Assembly (NCBI RefSeq): GCF_009646095.1
Contig: NZ_CP045725.1
Coordinates: 1,736,001-1,800,000 of the forward strand
DNA: 64,000 nucleotides
Origin: Raineyella fluvialis
Lineage (GTDB): Bacteria; Actinomycetota; Actinomycetes; Propionibacteriales; Propionibacteriaceae
Reading direction: 5' to 3'
Under the pieces are notes generated by a model. The model saw only the letters and a program-made list of their open reading frames with translations. It was not told where the DNA came from and ran no database searches. Positions 38,185-46,787 of this stretch are shown in pieces. Each line of letters opens with the position of its first letter. The first letter of the stretch is position 1. The position numbers and the translations under genes are program-made.

Positions 38185-39347
38185 CGGGCAGCACCACAGC
38201 ACAGCAGGCTCCGCGGCGGACGCGACGGAGGAGGCGTCTGATCGCCGGCGTCGTCGTCGCCGTCGTGGTCCTCGCCCTGGTCGCCGGCTACGTCATGTCG
38301 CAGCGCGGCGCCAGGACCACGGTCACCACCGCCACGGCGAGCACGCAGCGGCTCTCGGTCACGGTCAGCGCGTCCGGGACGGTGGAGGCGGCCAGCCTGG
38401 TCCCGGTGTACTCGCCGATCGCCGGCACCCTCGCGAGCGTACGGGTCAGCGACGGCCAGGTCGTCAAGGCCGGCGACGAGCTCGCCACCCTCGACACGGC
38501 CGCGCTGTCGACAGCCGTCGCGCAGGCCCAGGCACAGGTCGCCGCGGCTGAGGCCCAAGCGGGATCCGCCTCCGCGCAGCTCGCCCTCGCCCGAGCCATG
38601 CCGCATGACACCGACGCCCAGACCCGGACGCGCGATGCCGCCATCCAGGCGGCCAACGCCGCCCATGACGCCGCGGTCGCCGCCCGCTCGGCCGCCTCGG
38701 CCGGGCTGCGAGCGGCCCGCGACAACGCGGCGAAGGCCTCGATCACCGCCCCCGTCGGCGGGACCGTCACCCTCAACGTGCTCGCGGCCACCCGTACGGA
38801 CGGGACGGGCCCGAAGGCCGCGGCCGGGGCGTCCGTCGGTCCCACCGTGCCGCTGTTCACCATCGCCGACCTGGGACACCCCGTCTTCGCGGCGCAGGTC
38901 GACGAGGCGGACATCGCCCACGTGGCGGTCGGGCAGCAGTCCACGGTCACCCTGGACGCCTATCCCGGTCGTACGTTCCCCGGCGCGGTGTCCGAGGTCG
39001 CCACGACCTCGGTCAGTACGAAGACCGGTGGTGTCGCCTACATCGTCAAGATCCCCCTCGCCGCCGGCGACGCCGTGCTCCGACTCGGGATGAGCGGTGA
39101 CGCCTCGCTCGCCACCCAGGACATCCCTGATGCCCTAGTGGTCCCGCTGCAGGCGGTGCAGGCCGACGGTGCCCAGCGCTGGGTGTACAAGGTGACGGAC
39201 GGCACGGCACACCGGACCCCGGTCACCGTCGGCGCCTCGTCCGCCACCCAGGCCCAGATCACCAGCGGCCTCGCCGCCGGCGACGTCGTGGCGACCAGCC
39301 AGTTGAGCGCCCTCAAGGACGGGGCGAGCGTCGATGTGGGGAAGTAG
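38181..39347 (+). CDS. Periplasmic-adaptor-like (HlyD/MacA-type) efflux subunit
   Basis: A 388-residue protein whose ATG overlaps the regulator stop (ATGA). A basic tail is followed by one membrane helix (LIAGVVVAVVVLALVAGYVM), then the lipoyl-like barrel halves (LVPVYSPIAGTLASVRVSDG and ASITAPVGGTVTLNVLA) around an Ala-rich coiled coil, and beta-barrel segments (VFAAQVDEADIAHVAVGQ). It links the ABC transporter to the cell envelope. In Gram-positive bacteria such subunits work with MacB-like permeases, here encoded next. Confidence 0.9.
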   Translation: MTGSTTAQQAPRRTRRRRRLIAGVVVAVVVLALVAGYVMSQRGARTTVTTATASTQRLSVTVSASGTVEAASLVPVYSPIAGTLASVRVSDGQVVKAGDELATLDTAALSTAVAQAQAQVAAAEAQAGSASAQLALARAMPHDTDAQTRTRDAAIQAANAAHDAAVAARSAASAGLRAARDNAAKASITAPVGGTVTLNVLAATRTDGTGPKAAAGASVGPTVPLFTIADLGHPVFAAQVDEADIAHVAVGQQSTVTLDAYPGRTFPGAVSEVATTSVSTKTGGVAYIVKIPLAAGDAVLRLGMSGDASLATQDIPDALVVPLQAVQADGAQRWVYKVTDGTAHRTPVTVGASSATQAQITSGLAAGDVVATSQLSALKDGASVDVGK

Positions 39348-40167
39348 CCGCCGCCGGGCCTCCGTGGCCGACGTGCCCGCCCCCGCCGTCGCGGCGGAGG
39401 CGACCTCCGCCCCCGCCGTCGCGGCCGAGGGGGCGGGCGCCCCGATCGTCCGGACCGTCGCGCTGACCAAGACGTACGGATCGGCTGAGAGTGAGGTCCG
39501 GGCCCTGGACGCCGTCGACCTCAGCGTCGCGCCCGGGGAGTTCGTCGCGGTGATGGGTCCGTCGGGCTGCGGCAAGTCGACCCTGCTCAACATGGTCGGT
39601 GGCCTCGACACCCCGACCTCGGGCGAGGTCTTCGTGGATGGGGCCGAGCTGACCACGTTGCCCGACGACCGGCTGACCGAGCTGCGCCGGCGCCGGATCG
39701 GGTTCGTCTTCCAGTTCTTCAACCTCATCCCGGTGCTGGACGCCGTGGAGAACGCCGCCCTACCGCTGACCCTGGACGGCGATGCCGGGGCCGAGGACGC
39801 CGCCGTCGAGTGGCTCACCCGCGTCGGTCTGGCCGACCGGTTGCACAACCGGCCCGACCAACTGTCAGGCGGCCAGCAGCAGCGGGTCGCCGTCGCCCGG
39901 GCGCTGTCCACCGATCCCGCGCTCGTGCTCGCCGACGAGCCCACCGGCAACCTGGACTCGCGGTCGGCCACCGAGATCGCCGAGCTGCTCCGCCAGGTCG
40001 CCGCCGCGTGGCACCGCTCGGTGCTGATGGTGACCCACGATCCGCGGATTGCCTCGTACGCCCAGCGGCTCGTCCTGATGCAGGACGGGCACATCGTCGA
40101 CGACCTGCCCCTCGACGGGTCCCGCGAGGCGCCGCTGCGCGCCATGGAAAGGGCCGGACTGCTATGA
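39334..40167 (+). CDS. ABC transporter ATP-binding protein (LolD/MacB-type)
   Basis: A 277-residue ATPase, overlapping the adaptor gene by 14 bp from ATG 39334; GTG 39364 is an alternative start. An Ala-rich N-terminal extension of about 35 residues precedes TVALTKTYGSAESEVRALDA. Motifs: GPSGCGKSTLLNMVGG (Walker A), QFFNLIPVLDAVENAALP (Q-loop), LSGGQQQRVAVARAL (signature), LVLADEPTGNLDS (Walker B) and MVTHD (H-loop). It powers the FtsX-like permease encoded next. Confidence 0.95.
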   Translation: MWGSSRRRASVADVPAPAVAAEATSAPAVAAEGAGAPIVRTVALTKTYGSAESEVRALDAVDLSVAPGEFVAVMGPSGCGKSTLLNMVGGLDTPTSGEVFVDGAELTTLPDDRLTELRRRRIGFVFQFFNLIPVLDAVENAALPLTLDGDAGAEDAAVEWLTRVGLADRLHNRPDQLSGGQQQRVAVARALSTDPALVLADEPTGNLDSRSATEIAELLRQVAAAWHRSVLMVTHDPRIASYAQRLVLMQDGHIVDDLPLDGSREAPLRAMERAGLL

Positions 40168-42701
40168 GCACCACCGTCACGTGGACCCTCGCGTGGCGCT
40201 ACCTGCGCGGGCGCGGCCTCCGCTCCGCGCTGACCACGCTGGCGGTCGCGCTGAGTGTGATGCTGATCTTCGGCCTGGGCGGCGTGGTGCCGACCCTGGT
40301 CGACGCCTTCACCCGCTCCTTGCTGTCGGCGTCGGGGAAGATCGATCTCACCGTCACCCAGACGCTGGCCCAGCCGTTCGCCCCCTCCGTCGTCGACAAG
40401 GTCGGCCGCGTTCCGGGGATCGCCCTGGCCACCGGCGAGGTCGAACAGTCCGCGCCGCTGCCCGTCCGCCGGGACATCCCGACCGGCCAGCAGGTCAGCT
40501 CCGTGACCGTCGTCGGCATCGATCCCGCCGTCTCCGGGCGCATCCGTGACCTCGGGCTGGCCTCCGGTCGTGCGCTGACCACCACCGACGGTGATGTCGC
40601 CGTGCTCTCCGCCGACCTCGCCGGCCGGCTGGGCCTCGGCCTGGGGAGTCCCCTCGTGCTCCCTTCCCCGGTGGGGTCGACCCGCTTCACCGTCGTCGGT
40701 CTGCTCACGGCGGCCACGGTCCCGGGGCAGGAGACCGTCTACGTGCCGATCGGCGCGGCGCAGACCCTCTTCGGCCTGGGCGCGAAGATCACCACCGTCC
40801 AGGCCTCTCTGCAACCCGACGCCAACAGGTCCGCGGTCGAGGACGCGGTCCGTACGGCCGTGGGGCCGGACTACACCGTCGGTGGCCTCTCGTCGAACTC
40901 CTCCCTGCTCGCCTCCATCCAGGTGAGCCGGTACGCGTTCACCCTGTTCGGGCTGTTCGCCCTTGCCACCGCCGGATTCATCATCCTCAACAGCTTCCGG
41001 ACGGTGGTCGCCGAACGGCGCCGTGACATCGGCATGCTGCGCGCGATCGGCGCCCGGCGTCGCACGATCACGGGCATCCTGCTGGTCGAGTCGCTGCTCC
41101 AGGGGGTGCTGGGCACCCTCCTCGGGATGGTTCTCGGCTACCTGATGGCGGCGGGCCTGTTCGCCGTGATGGCGCCGATGGTCGAGTCGGTGGTCCACCT
41201 GCGGATCGGCCCGGTCCGCTTCGAGCCGGCGACGTACGCCGAGGCCATCGTCCTCGGGATCGGCCTCACCGTGCTCGCCGCGATCATCCCCGCGCGCGCC
41301 GCCGGCAAGGTCACCCCGATGGAGGCCCTGCGGCCCCAGACCGAGGAGGTGTACCGGCGCGGGGCAGGAGTCCGCGGGTGGATCGGCGTCGGCGTCCTCG
41401 TCGTGTCGCTCTTCTGCCTGGTCACCCGTGACGCGTCGCTGGTCGGGCTGGGCTCCGTCCTGTTCCTCGTCGGGTTGGCGCTGGTCATCCCGGCGGTCGT
41501 CCATCCGCTGGCCCGGGCCGCCGGGAGCGCGGTGGAGTTGGCGTACGCCCGGGAGGGGGCGATCGCCCGGTCCAACCTGCAGCGCAATCCCGGCCGGTCG
41601 GCCAACACCGTGTCGGCGGTCATGCTCGGACTGGCCTCGATCGTGGCGATGGTGACCGTCGTCCAGTCGATCTTCGCCGGCTTCACCGGCTACATCGACC
41701 GCTCCCTGTCGGCGGACTACCTGGTCATCCCCAACTCCATCGTCCTGGGACAGGGCAACGTCGCCGCCGGACCCAAGTTGGCCGCCGACATCGCCCACAC
41801 CGCCGGCATCGGGCCGGTGTCGACGCTGCGGCTCGCCCGCGCGAAGCTGAACGGCCACGATGTCCAGGTCATCGGCATCGATCCCGCCACCTACCCCGAG
41901 GTCGCGAACTTCGAGTGGACGGCCGGCAGCACCGATGCCGCCCTGGCCCAGCTCGGCTCGGGACGCTGGTTGATCTCCAACGGCATCTTCGCCGGGCAGA
42001 GCGGGCTGACCTCCGGGCAGGCCGTCACCCTCGACACGCCCAACGGGCCCCGGGTCTACTACGTCGCCGGTGTCGGCAATGACTACCTCAATGCGAAACT
42101 GGCCACTATCTACGTCAGCCAGGACCAGTTGGCCCGCGACTTCGACGTCACCGACGACCTGCTGGTGATGGCCAACCGCAAGCCGTCCGCCGACCCCGCG
42201 ACGGTCACCGCCGCCGTGCAGCGGATCGTCGACGGGTACCCGGGCTTCAAACTCTACGAATCGGCGCAGTGGCGCGATCTGCAACTGTCCATCTTCAACC
42301 AGACGTACGTCATCTTCTACGGGCTGATCGCCGCCCTGGCGGTCCCGTCGCTGTTGGCGCTGCTCAACACCCTGGCCATCTCGGTGCTGGCCCGCACCCG
42401 CGAACTGGGGATGCTGCGTGCCGTCGGGGCGACCCGTCGCCAGATCAAGCGGATGGTCGTGGCCGAGTCGCTGCTGCTCTCGGTGATCGGCACCGTCTTC
42501 GGCGTCGCCGCCGGCCTGTGGCTGGGCTACGCGCTGGTCGAGGCGATGCGGATGATCGGCTGGCCGATGCCGTGGACGTTCCCGTGGGGCGGGGTGCTGC
42601 TCACCGTCGTGGTCGGCATCGTGTTCGGCGTACTGGCCGCCCTCATCCCGGCACGCTCGGCCGCCCGGCTCGACGTCGTCGCCGCCCTGCACCACGAGTG
42701 A
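40164..42701 (+). CDS. ABC transporter permease, FtsX/MacB-like, duplicated
   Basis: An 845-residue membrane protein starting at ATG 40164 and overlapping the ATPase stop (ATGA). It has two FtsX units: a first helix, a large extracellular domain and three helices containing RRRDIGMLRAIGARRRTITG; then a second set with YLVIPNSIVLGQGN in the extracellular part and RTRELGMLRAVGATRRQIKR before the last helices. Each of the two MLRAxGA motifs contacts the ATPase. This layout is typical of actinobacterial export permeases acting on lipids, peptides or antibiotics. Confidence 0.93.
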   Translation: MSTTVTWTLAWRYLRGRGLRSALTTLAVALSVMLIFGLGGVVPTLVDAFTRSLLSASGKIDLTVTQTLAQPFAPSVVDKVGRVPGIALATGEVEQSAPLPVRRDIPTGQQVSSVTVVGIDPAVSGRIRDLGLASGRALTTTDGDVAVLSADLAGRLGLGLGSPLVLPSPVGSTRFTVVGLLTAATVPGQETVYVPIGAAQTLFGLGAKITTVQASLQPDANRSAVEDAVRTAVGPDYTVGGLSSNSSLLASIQVSRYAFTLFGLFALATAGFIILNSFRTVVAERRRDIGMLRAIGARRRTITGILLVESLLQGVLGTLLGMVLGYLMAAGLFAVMAPMVESVVHLRIGPVRFEPATYAEAIVLGIGLTVLAAIIPARAAGKVTPMEALRPQTEEVYRRGAGVRGWIGVGVLVVSLFCLVTRDASLVGLGSVLFLVGLALVIPAVVHPLARAAGSAVELAYAREGAIARSNLQRNPGRSANTVSAVMLGLASIVAMVTVVQSIFAGFTGYIDRSLSADYLVIPNSIVLGQGNVAAGPKLAADIAHTAGIGPVSTLRLARAKLNGHDVQVIGIDPATYPEVANFEWTAGSTDAALAQLGSGRWLISNGIFAGQSGLTSGQAVTLDTPNGPRVYYVAGVGNDYLNAKLATIYVSQDQLARDFDVTDDLLVMANRKPSADPATVTAAVQRIVDGYPGFKLYESAQWRDLQLSIFNQTYVIFYGLIAALAVPSLLALLNTLAISVLARTRELGMLRAVGATRRQIKRMVVAESLLLSVIGTVFGVAAGLWLGYALVEAMRMIGWPMPWTFPWGGVLLTVVVGIVFGVLAALIPARSAARLDVVAALHHE

Positions 42702-42827
42702 GCGCTCGGCGGTGGGCGCACGGCGGTGAAGGGATGGCGGTGAGCGGTTGGCGGGGTGATCTCTCGCCCGGCCGGGGTCTACCATTGTCCGCGGCGTACG
42801 CCAGGTATGCCCCGGATCGGAGGGACC

Positions 42828-44261
42828 GTGGCCAACACCACCAGGACACCGCAACCCCAAACCCCACAGCAGCGCCGGCCCCGGCGTAGCTTCCTGGGCT
42901 GGACCGTGCACGGCGACGGATACCACATCGTCCCCGGCGACGTCGTCAAGCCGTCCGAGCGGCTGGCCTGGCCGGCCACCATCGGCATCGGCATGCAGCA
43001 CGTGGTCGCCATGTTCGGTGCCACCTTCCTGGTGCCGCTGATCACGGGCTTCCCGCCGTCGACGACGCTGTTCTTCTCCGCCATCGGCACGCTGCTCTTC
43101 CTGCTGATCACCCGCGGCCGGGTGCCCAGCTACCTCGGCTCGAGCTTCGCCCTGATCGCCCCGATCACCGCCGCCACCGCCTCCCACGGGATGGGTTCGG
43201 CGCTGGGCGGCGTGATGGCCGTCGGTGCCCTGCTGGCCCTGGTGGGTGTCATCGTCCACTTCGCCGGCGCGCACTGGATCAACCGGGTGATGCCGCCGAC
43301 GGTCACCGGCGCCATCGTCGCCCTGATCGGCTTCAACCTGGCGCCCGCGGCCTGGGGCAACGTGCAGAAGGCACCGGTCACCTCGGTGGTGACGATCGTC
43401 GCGATCATCCTCGTCACCGTCTTCTTCCGCGGGATGCTCGGGCGCCTGTCCATCCTCGTCGGCGTGATCCTCGGCTACGTCACCGCCGTGCTTCGGGGCG
43501 AGGTCGACTTCTCCGCCATCGGCAAGGCCGCCTGGCTCGGCCTGCCGACCTTCCACGCCCCGACCTGGGAGCCGTCGGTGCTGGCGATGTTCCTGCCGGT
43601 GGTCGTGGTCCTCATCGCCGAGAACATCGGCCACGTGAAGTCGGTCGCCGCGATGACCGGTGATGACCTCGACGACGTCACCGGCCGGGCCCTCCTGGCG
43701 GACGGCCTGTCGACGCTGCTCGCCGGCACCGGAGGTGGCTCCGGCACCACGACGTACGCCGAGAACATCGGCGTGATGGCCGCCACCCGCGTCTACTCGA
43801 CCGCGGCGTACATGGTCGCCGGCACGTTCGCCCTGCTGCTGTCGCTGGTGCCGAAGTTCGGCGCGCTGATCGCGACGATCCCGGCCGGGGTGCTGGGCGG
43901 TGCGGCGACGGTGCTGTACGGCATGATCGGCATGCTCGGCGTGCGGATCTGGGTGCAGAACCGCGTCGACTTCTCCGACCCGGTCAACCTCAACACCGCC
44001 GCCGTGGCCCTGATCGCCGGCATCGCCAACTACACCTGGACCCTCGGCGGCCAGGTCGTCGACGGCAAGCAGGTCGGCGGCGTGGTGTTCAACGGCATCG
44101 CGCTCGGGGCCTTCGGCGCCATCGCCATCTACCACGTGATGCGGGGGATCGCCCGCTGGCGCGGGACCAGCCTCGAGTCCGCCTCGCCGGCCTCCGCGCC
44201 GGCCGGGGCCGAACTGCATCCGGGCGAGCTGCGGCGGACCCCGGAGGACGATCCTGAGTAG
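42828..44261 (+). CDS. Uracil/xanthine permease family (NCS2) transporter
   Basis: A 477-residue membrane protein from GTG 42828, supported by GGAGGG at 42819-42824. About 14 helices; the signature parts are IGMQHVVAMFGATFLVPLIT (His in helix 1), RVPSYLGSSFALIAPI, FLPVVVVLIAENIGHVKSV and GTGGGSGTTTYAENIGVMAATRVYS, which bind the base. It imports uracil or another nucleobase with protons. Uracil is more likely than xanthine from the AENIGHV motif, but specificity is not certain. The C-terminal tail is acidic. Confidence 0.9.
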   Translation: MANTTRTPQPQTPQQRRPRRSFLGWTVHGDGYHIVPGDVVKPSERLAWPATIGIGMQHVVAMFGATFLVPLITGFPPSTTLFFSAIGTLLFLLITRGRVPSYLGSSFALIAPITAATASHGMGSALGGVMAVGALLALVGVIVHFAGAHWINRVMPPTVTGAIVALIGFNLAPAAWGNVQKAPVTSVVTIVAIILVTVFFRGMLGRLSILVGVILGYVTAVLRGEVDFSAIGKAAWLGLPTFHAPTWEPSVLAMFLPVVVVLIAENIGHVKSVAAMTGDDLDDVTGRALLADGLSTLLAGTGGGSGTTTYAENIGVMAATRVYSTAAYMVAGTFALLLSLVPKFGALIATIPAGVLGGAATVLYGMIGMLGVRIWVQNRVDFSDPVNLNTAAVALIAGIANYTWTLGGQVVDGKQVGGVVFNGIALGAFGAIAIYHVMRGIARWRGTSLESASPASAPAGAELHPGELRRTPEDDPE

Positions 44262-44892
44262 TCGGTCGCGGCGCATCGGTCGGGCGGCCGCCGCCACCGG
44301 ACTCGGGATCGGTGCCGCCCTCCTGCTCGGCCTGGCGGGGCTGGCAGGGTTGGGCGCCTGGACGGTGATCGGGACGCGGTCCCGTCGTCGTACGCCGGCC
44401 GATGTTCCGGCGACCGAATGGGGCCTCGTCCTGGGCGCCGAGATGTACCCGAACGGGACTCCGTCGCCGTCCCTACGGGCCCGCCTCGACCTGGCCCTCG
44501 CGTTGTTCCGCGCCGGGAAGGTCCGCCGGCTGATCGTCTCCGGCGACGAGGCGTCGAACGCCGAGGTCAGCCAGATGGCGCGCTACCTGGTCGAGCGGGG
44601 CATCCCGGAGGACCGCATCGTCCTCGACGAGGACGGCGTCGACACGTACGCCTCCTGCCGTCGGGCCCGCCAGACGCCCGGACTGACGCGGGTGACGATG
44701 ATCAGCCAGGATTACCACCTGCCCCGTACGCTCACCATCTGCCGCACCATCGGGCTCGACGCGTACGGCGTGGGCGACGCGAGCGTGCGCCGCACCGCGC
44801 CGGCGTCGTGGCGGCGGTCCGTACGCCGCGAGCTGGCCGCCAACGTGAAGATGCTGGCCGACCTGGCGCGGCACCGCTACCGGGCGGCCTGA
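44254..44892 (+). CDS. YdcF/SanA-like DUF218 membrane protein
   Basis: About 212 residues. A membrane helix (GIGAALLLGLAGLAGLGAW) precedes the DUF218 domain: EWGLVLGAEMYPNGTPSPSL, RRLIVSGDEASNAEVSQM, MARYLVERGIPEDRIVLDED and MISQDYHLPRTLTICRTIG. No ATG, GTG or TTG covers the helix; a CTG at 44254, 7 bases after GGAGG, overlaps the permease stop and is the best start. TTG 44350 would remove the helix. Family members such as SanA affect envelope permeability and polysaccharide handling. Confidence 0.78.
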   Translation: MSSRSRRIGRAAAATGLGIGAALLLGLAGLAGLGAWTVIGTRSRRRTPADVPATEWGLVLGAEMYPNGTPSPSLRARLDLALALFRAGKVRRLIVSGDEASNAEVSQMARYLVERGIPEDRIVLDEDGVDTYASCRRARQTPGLTRVTMISQDYHLPRTLTICRTIGLDAYGVGDASVRRTAPASWRRSVRRELAANVKMLADLARHRYRAA

Positions 44893-44951
44893 CCCGGCCG
44901 ATTGCTCCGGCCCGGTCCCGGGGAGCGCTCCGGCTGGGTAGCGTGGGGCGC

Positions 44952-45557
44952 ATGGACGATCGACGGCAGGGCCTTGGGCGCGCGGTCCGGCGCTTGGCCG
45001 AGGACCTTGTCCGCACGGCCCTCCGGGTGACGCCGCCGTCGCGGCCGGCCGACCGCGGCCGCCCGGACACTCCCGTGCCGCGACCGGCACCGCAGGCCCC
45101 GCCCCGGCCCCGGTCCGGCGCTCAGCGGGGCACCGGCACCGGCACCGGCACTCCCGTCTATCCCGGCGACTTCACCGGCCGCCCGGTGATCACCTACCGT
45201 CCGCGGGAGGACGGGCGTCCTGACCCTGGTGAGGTGGTGTGGACTTGGGTCCCGTTCGAGGAGGACGCCACCCGGGGCAAGGATCGGCCGGTGCTGCTGA
45301 TCGGCGCCGACGGGCCCTGGCTGCTGGGGCTGCAGCTGACGTCGAAGGACCACGATCGCGACGCCGCCCAGGAGGCTTCTGTCGGCCGGTACTGGCTGGA
45401 CATCGGCGCCGGTCCCTGGGACCACGAGGGGCGCCCGAGCGAGGTGCGGCTCAACCGCATCATCCGGATCGATCCCGACACCGTGCGCCGCACCGCCGCC
45501 CGCCTCGACGAACGGCGTTTCCATGCGGTCGCCGAGGGGGTCCTGGCCCACTGCTGA
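44952..45557 (+). CDS. PemK/MazF-like toxin-family protein with long N-terminal extension
   Basis: A 201-residue protein. The first roughly 65 residues are Pro/Arg-rich and probably disordered, with a GTGTGTG-type run. The rest resembles the PemK/MazF fold: RPVITYRPREDGRPDPGEVV, VPFEEDATRGKDRPVLLIG and LNRIIRIDPDTVRRTAARL. Classical MazF is about 110 residues and has a small antitoxin gene directly upstream; none is seen here. Such long actinobacterial relatives have not been shown to cut RNA. Catalytic Arg and Ser/Thr cannot be assigned with confidence. Confidence 0.7.
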   Translation: MDDRRQGLGRAVRRLAEDLVRTALRVTPPSRPADRGRPDTPVPRPAPQAPPRPRSGAQRGTGTGTGTPVYPGDFTGRPVITYRPREDGRPDPGEVVWTWVPFEEDATRGKDRPVLLIGADGPWLLGLQLTSKDHDRDAAQEASVGRYWLDIGAGPWDHEGRPSEVRLNRIIRIDPDTVRRTAARLDERRFHAVAEGVLAHC

Positions 45558-45622
45558 CGGCTCCGCTGGTGGCCTCGGTGACCACCCCGATGCCCGCCCC
45601 CGAGGCCTCGTACGCTGGACCC

Positions 45623-46282
45623 ATGACCGCAGGCATGCCCGACCACTTCCGCGCCTCCGACGTCGACCGGGCCCGGGTCACCGACCTGCTGGACGCGGCG
45701 TACGCCGACGGGCGGTTGACCCTGGAGGAGCACCGCGACCGGGTCAGCAGGGCCCTCGCGGCGCGGACGTTCGCCGACTTCGGGCCGCTCACCGCCGACC
45801 TCGGCGGGGCACCCTTCCCGCCGGGCGGAGCGGTCGTGCCGGTCGTCCCCGGGCCGGGTGCCGACGCCATGGTGCCCGCCGACGGTACGGCCTACCGGGG
45901 TGTCGGGGTGCCGGTCGACCCGTCCACGCAGAGCCCGCGCGACCTGGTGGTCGCGGTGTTCAGCGGGGCCGAGCGCGCCGGGGTGCACCGCGTCCCGAAG
46001 GGCACGACGGCGGTGGCGATCTTCGGCGGGACCACGATCGACCTGCGGCAGGCGGTGTTCGAGTCCCGCACCATCACCATCGACGTCGTCGCGATGTTCG
46101 GCGGGGTGGACGTGGTGGTGCCCGACGGCGTACGGGTCATCAACAAGGTCTTCCCGATCTTCGGCGGGGCCTCCTCGAAGGCCCGCTGCGCCGATCCCGA
46201 CGCACCGACCGTCATCCTGCGGGGCCTCGCCGCCTTCGGCGGGGTCTCCGCGACCCTGAAGCGTGACGATGAGCAGGACTGA
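45623..46282 (+). CDS. DUF1707 and LiaF-like domain protein
   Basis: A 219-residue protein. FRASDVDRARVTDLLDAAYADGRLTLEEHRDRVSRALAARTFADF is the DUF1707 SHOCT-like helical domain. The second half (FSGAERAGVHRVPKGTTAVAIFGGTTIDLRQAVF ... MFGGVDVVVPDGVRVI) is the beta-helical LiaF-like/DUF2154-type domain found in cell-wall-stress sensors. There is no membrane helix. LiaF-like proteins hold back stress response kinases, but no LiaRS pair is adjacent. It is followed within bases by the PH-domain genes. Confidence 0.82.
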   Translation: MTAGMPDHFRASDVDRARVTDLLDAAYADGRLTLEEHRDRVSRALAARTFADFGPLTADLGGAPFPPGGAVVPVVPGPGADAMVPADGTAYRGVGVPVDPSTQSPRDLVVAVFSGAERAGVHRVPKGTTAVAIFGGTTIDLRQAVFESRTITIDVVAMFGGVDVVVPDGVRVINKVFPIFGGASSKARCADPDAPTVILRGLAAFGGVSATLKRDDEQD

Positions 46283-46787
46283 GGTGTCGGCGTCGACGGC
46301 GGACCTCTTCGCCGGTCCTGGTGTCGCCTGGCGAGGGATCGATCGACGCTGGCGGACGCTGTCCTGGCTCGCGTCCGCCCTGCTGGCCGTCGTCGTGGGC
46401 GTCCCGGCGGCCGTCGCGGTGTGGCTCCTCCTCGGGGAGCCCGCCCTGGCTGCGCTGCCGGTGGGGGTCGCGGCGGTGGCGTGGCTGTGGAACGCCGTGC
46501 TCGTGCATCGGCGCTGGCCCCGCTGGGGCTACGCCGAGACGGCCGACGAACTGTGGGTGCGCCGTGGGGTGATGTTCCGGGCCCTCACTGTGGTGCCGTA
46601 CGGTCGCCTCCAGGTGATCGATGTGAACGCGGGCCCGCTGGAGCGGCTGTTCGGGCTCGCCACCGTCACCCTGGTGACCGCGTCGGCCCAGACCGACGCC
46701 CGCATCCCCGGCTTGCCGGCGGCCGAGGCCGCACGGCTGCGGGACACCCTGACCGCGCACAGTGATCCGCGAAGGTCCGGCCTGTGA
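46269..46787 (+). CDS. bPH2 (YdbS-like) small membrane protein
   Basis: About 172 residues (GTG 46263 would give 174), starting inside the end of the DUF1707 gene. It has two hydrophobic segments (WLASALLAVVVGVPAAVAVW and ALAALPVGVAAVAWLWNAVL), then the bacterial PH-like domain with DELWVRRGVMFRALTVVPYGRLQVIDVNAGPLERLFGLATVTLVTA. The large YdbT-like partner gene overlaps it by 4 bp. Such pairs are found in many Gram-positive bacteria; the role is unclear, probably at the envelope. Confidence 0.85.
   Translation: MSRTEVSASTADLFAGPGVAWRGIDRRWRTLSWLASALLAVVVGVPAAVAVWLLLGEPALAALPVGVAAVAWLWNAVLVHRRWPRWGYAETADELWVRRGVMFRALTVVPYGRLQVIDVNAGPLERLFGLATVTLVTASAQTDARIPGLPAAEAARLRDTLTAHSDPRRSGL

Noticed and set aside
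39135-44297. 1720-codon open frame on the minus strand opposite the ABC exporter and permease genes
   Set aside because: It mirrors four well-supported plus-strand genes, reads as Arg/Gly/Asp/His-rich low-complexity protein and has no recognisable domain; such antisense frames are common in GC-rich DNA.
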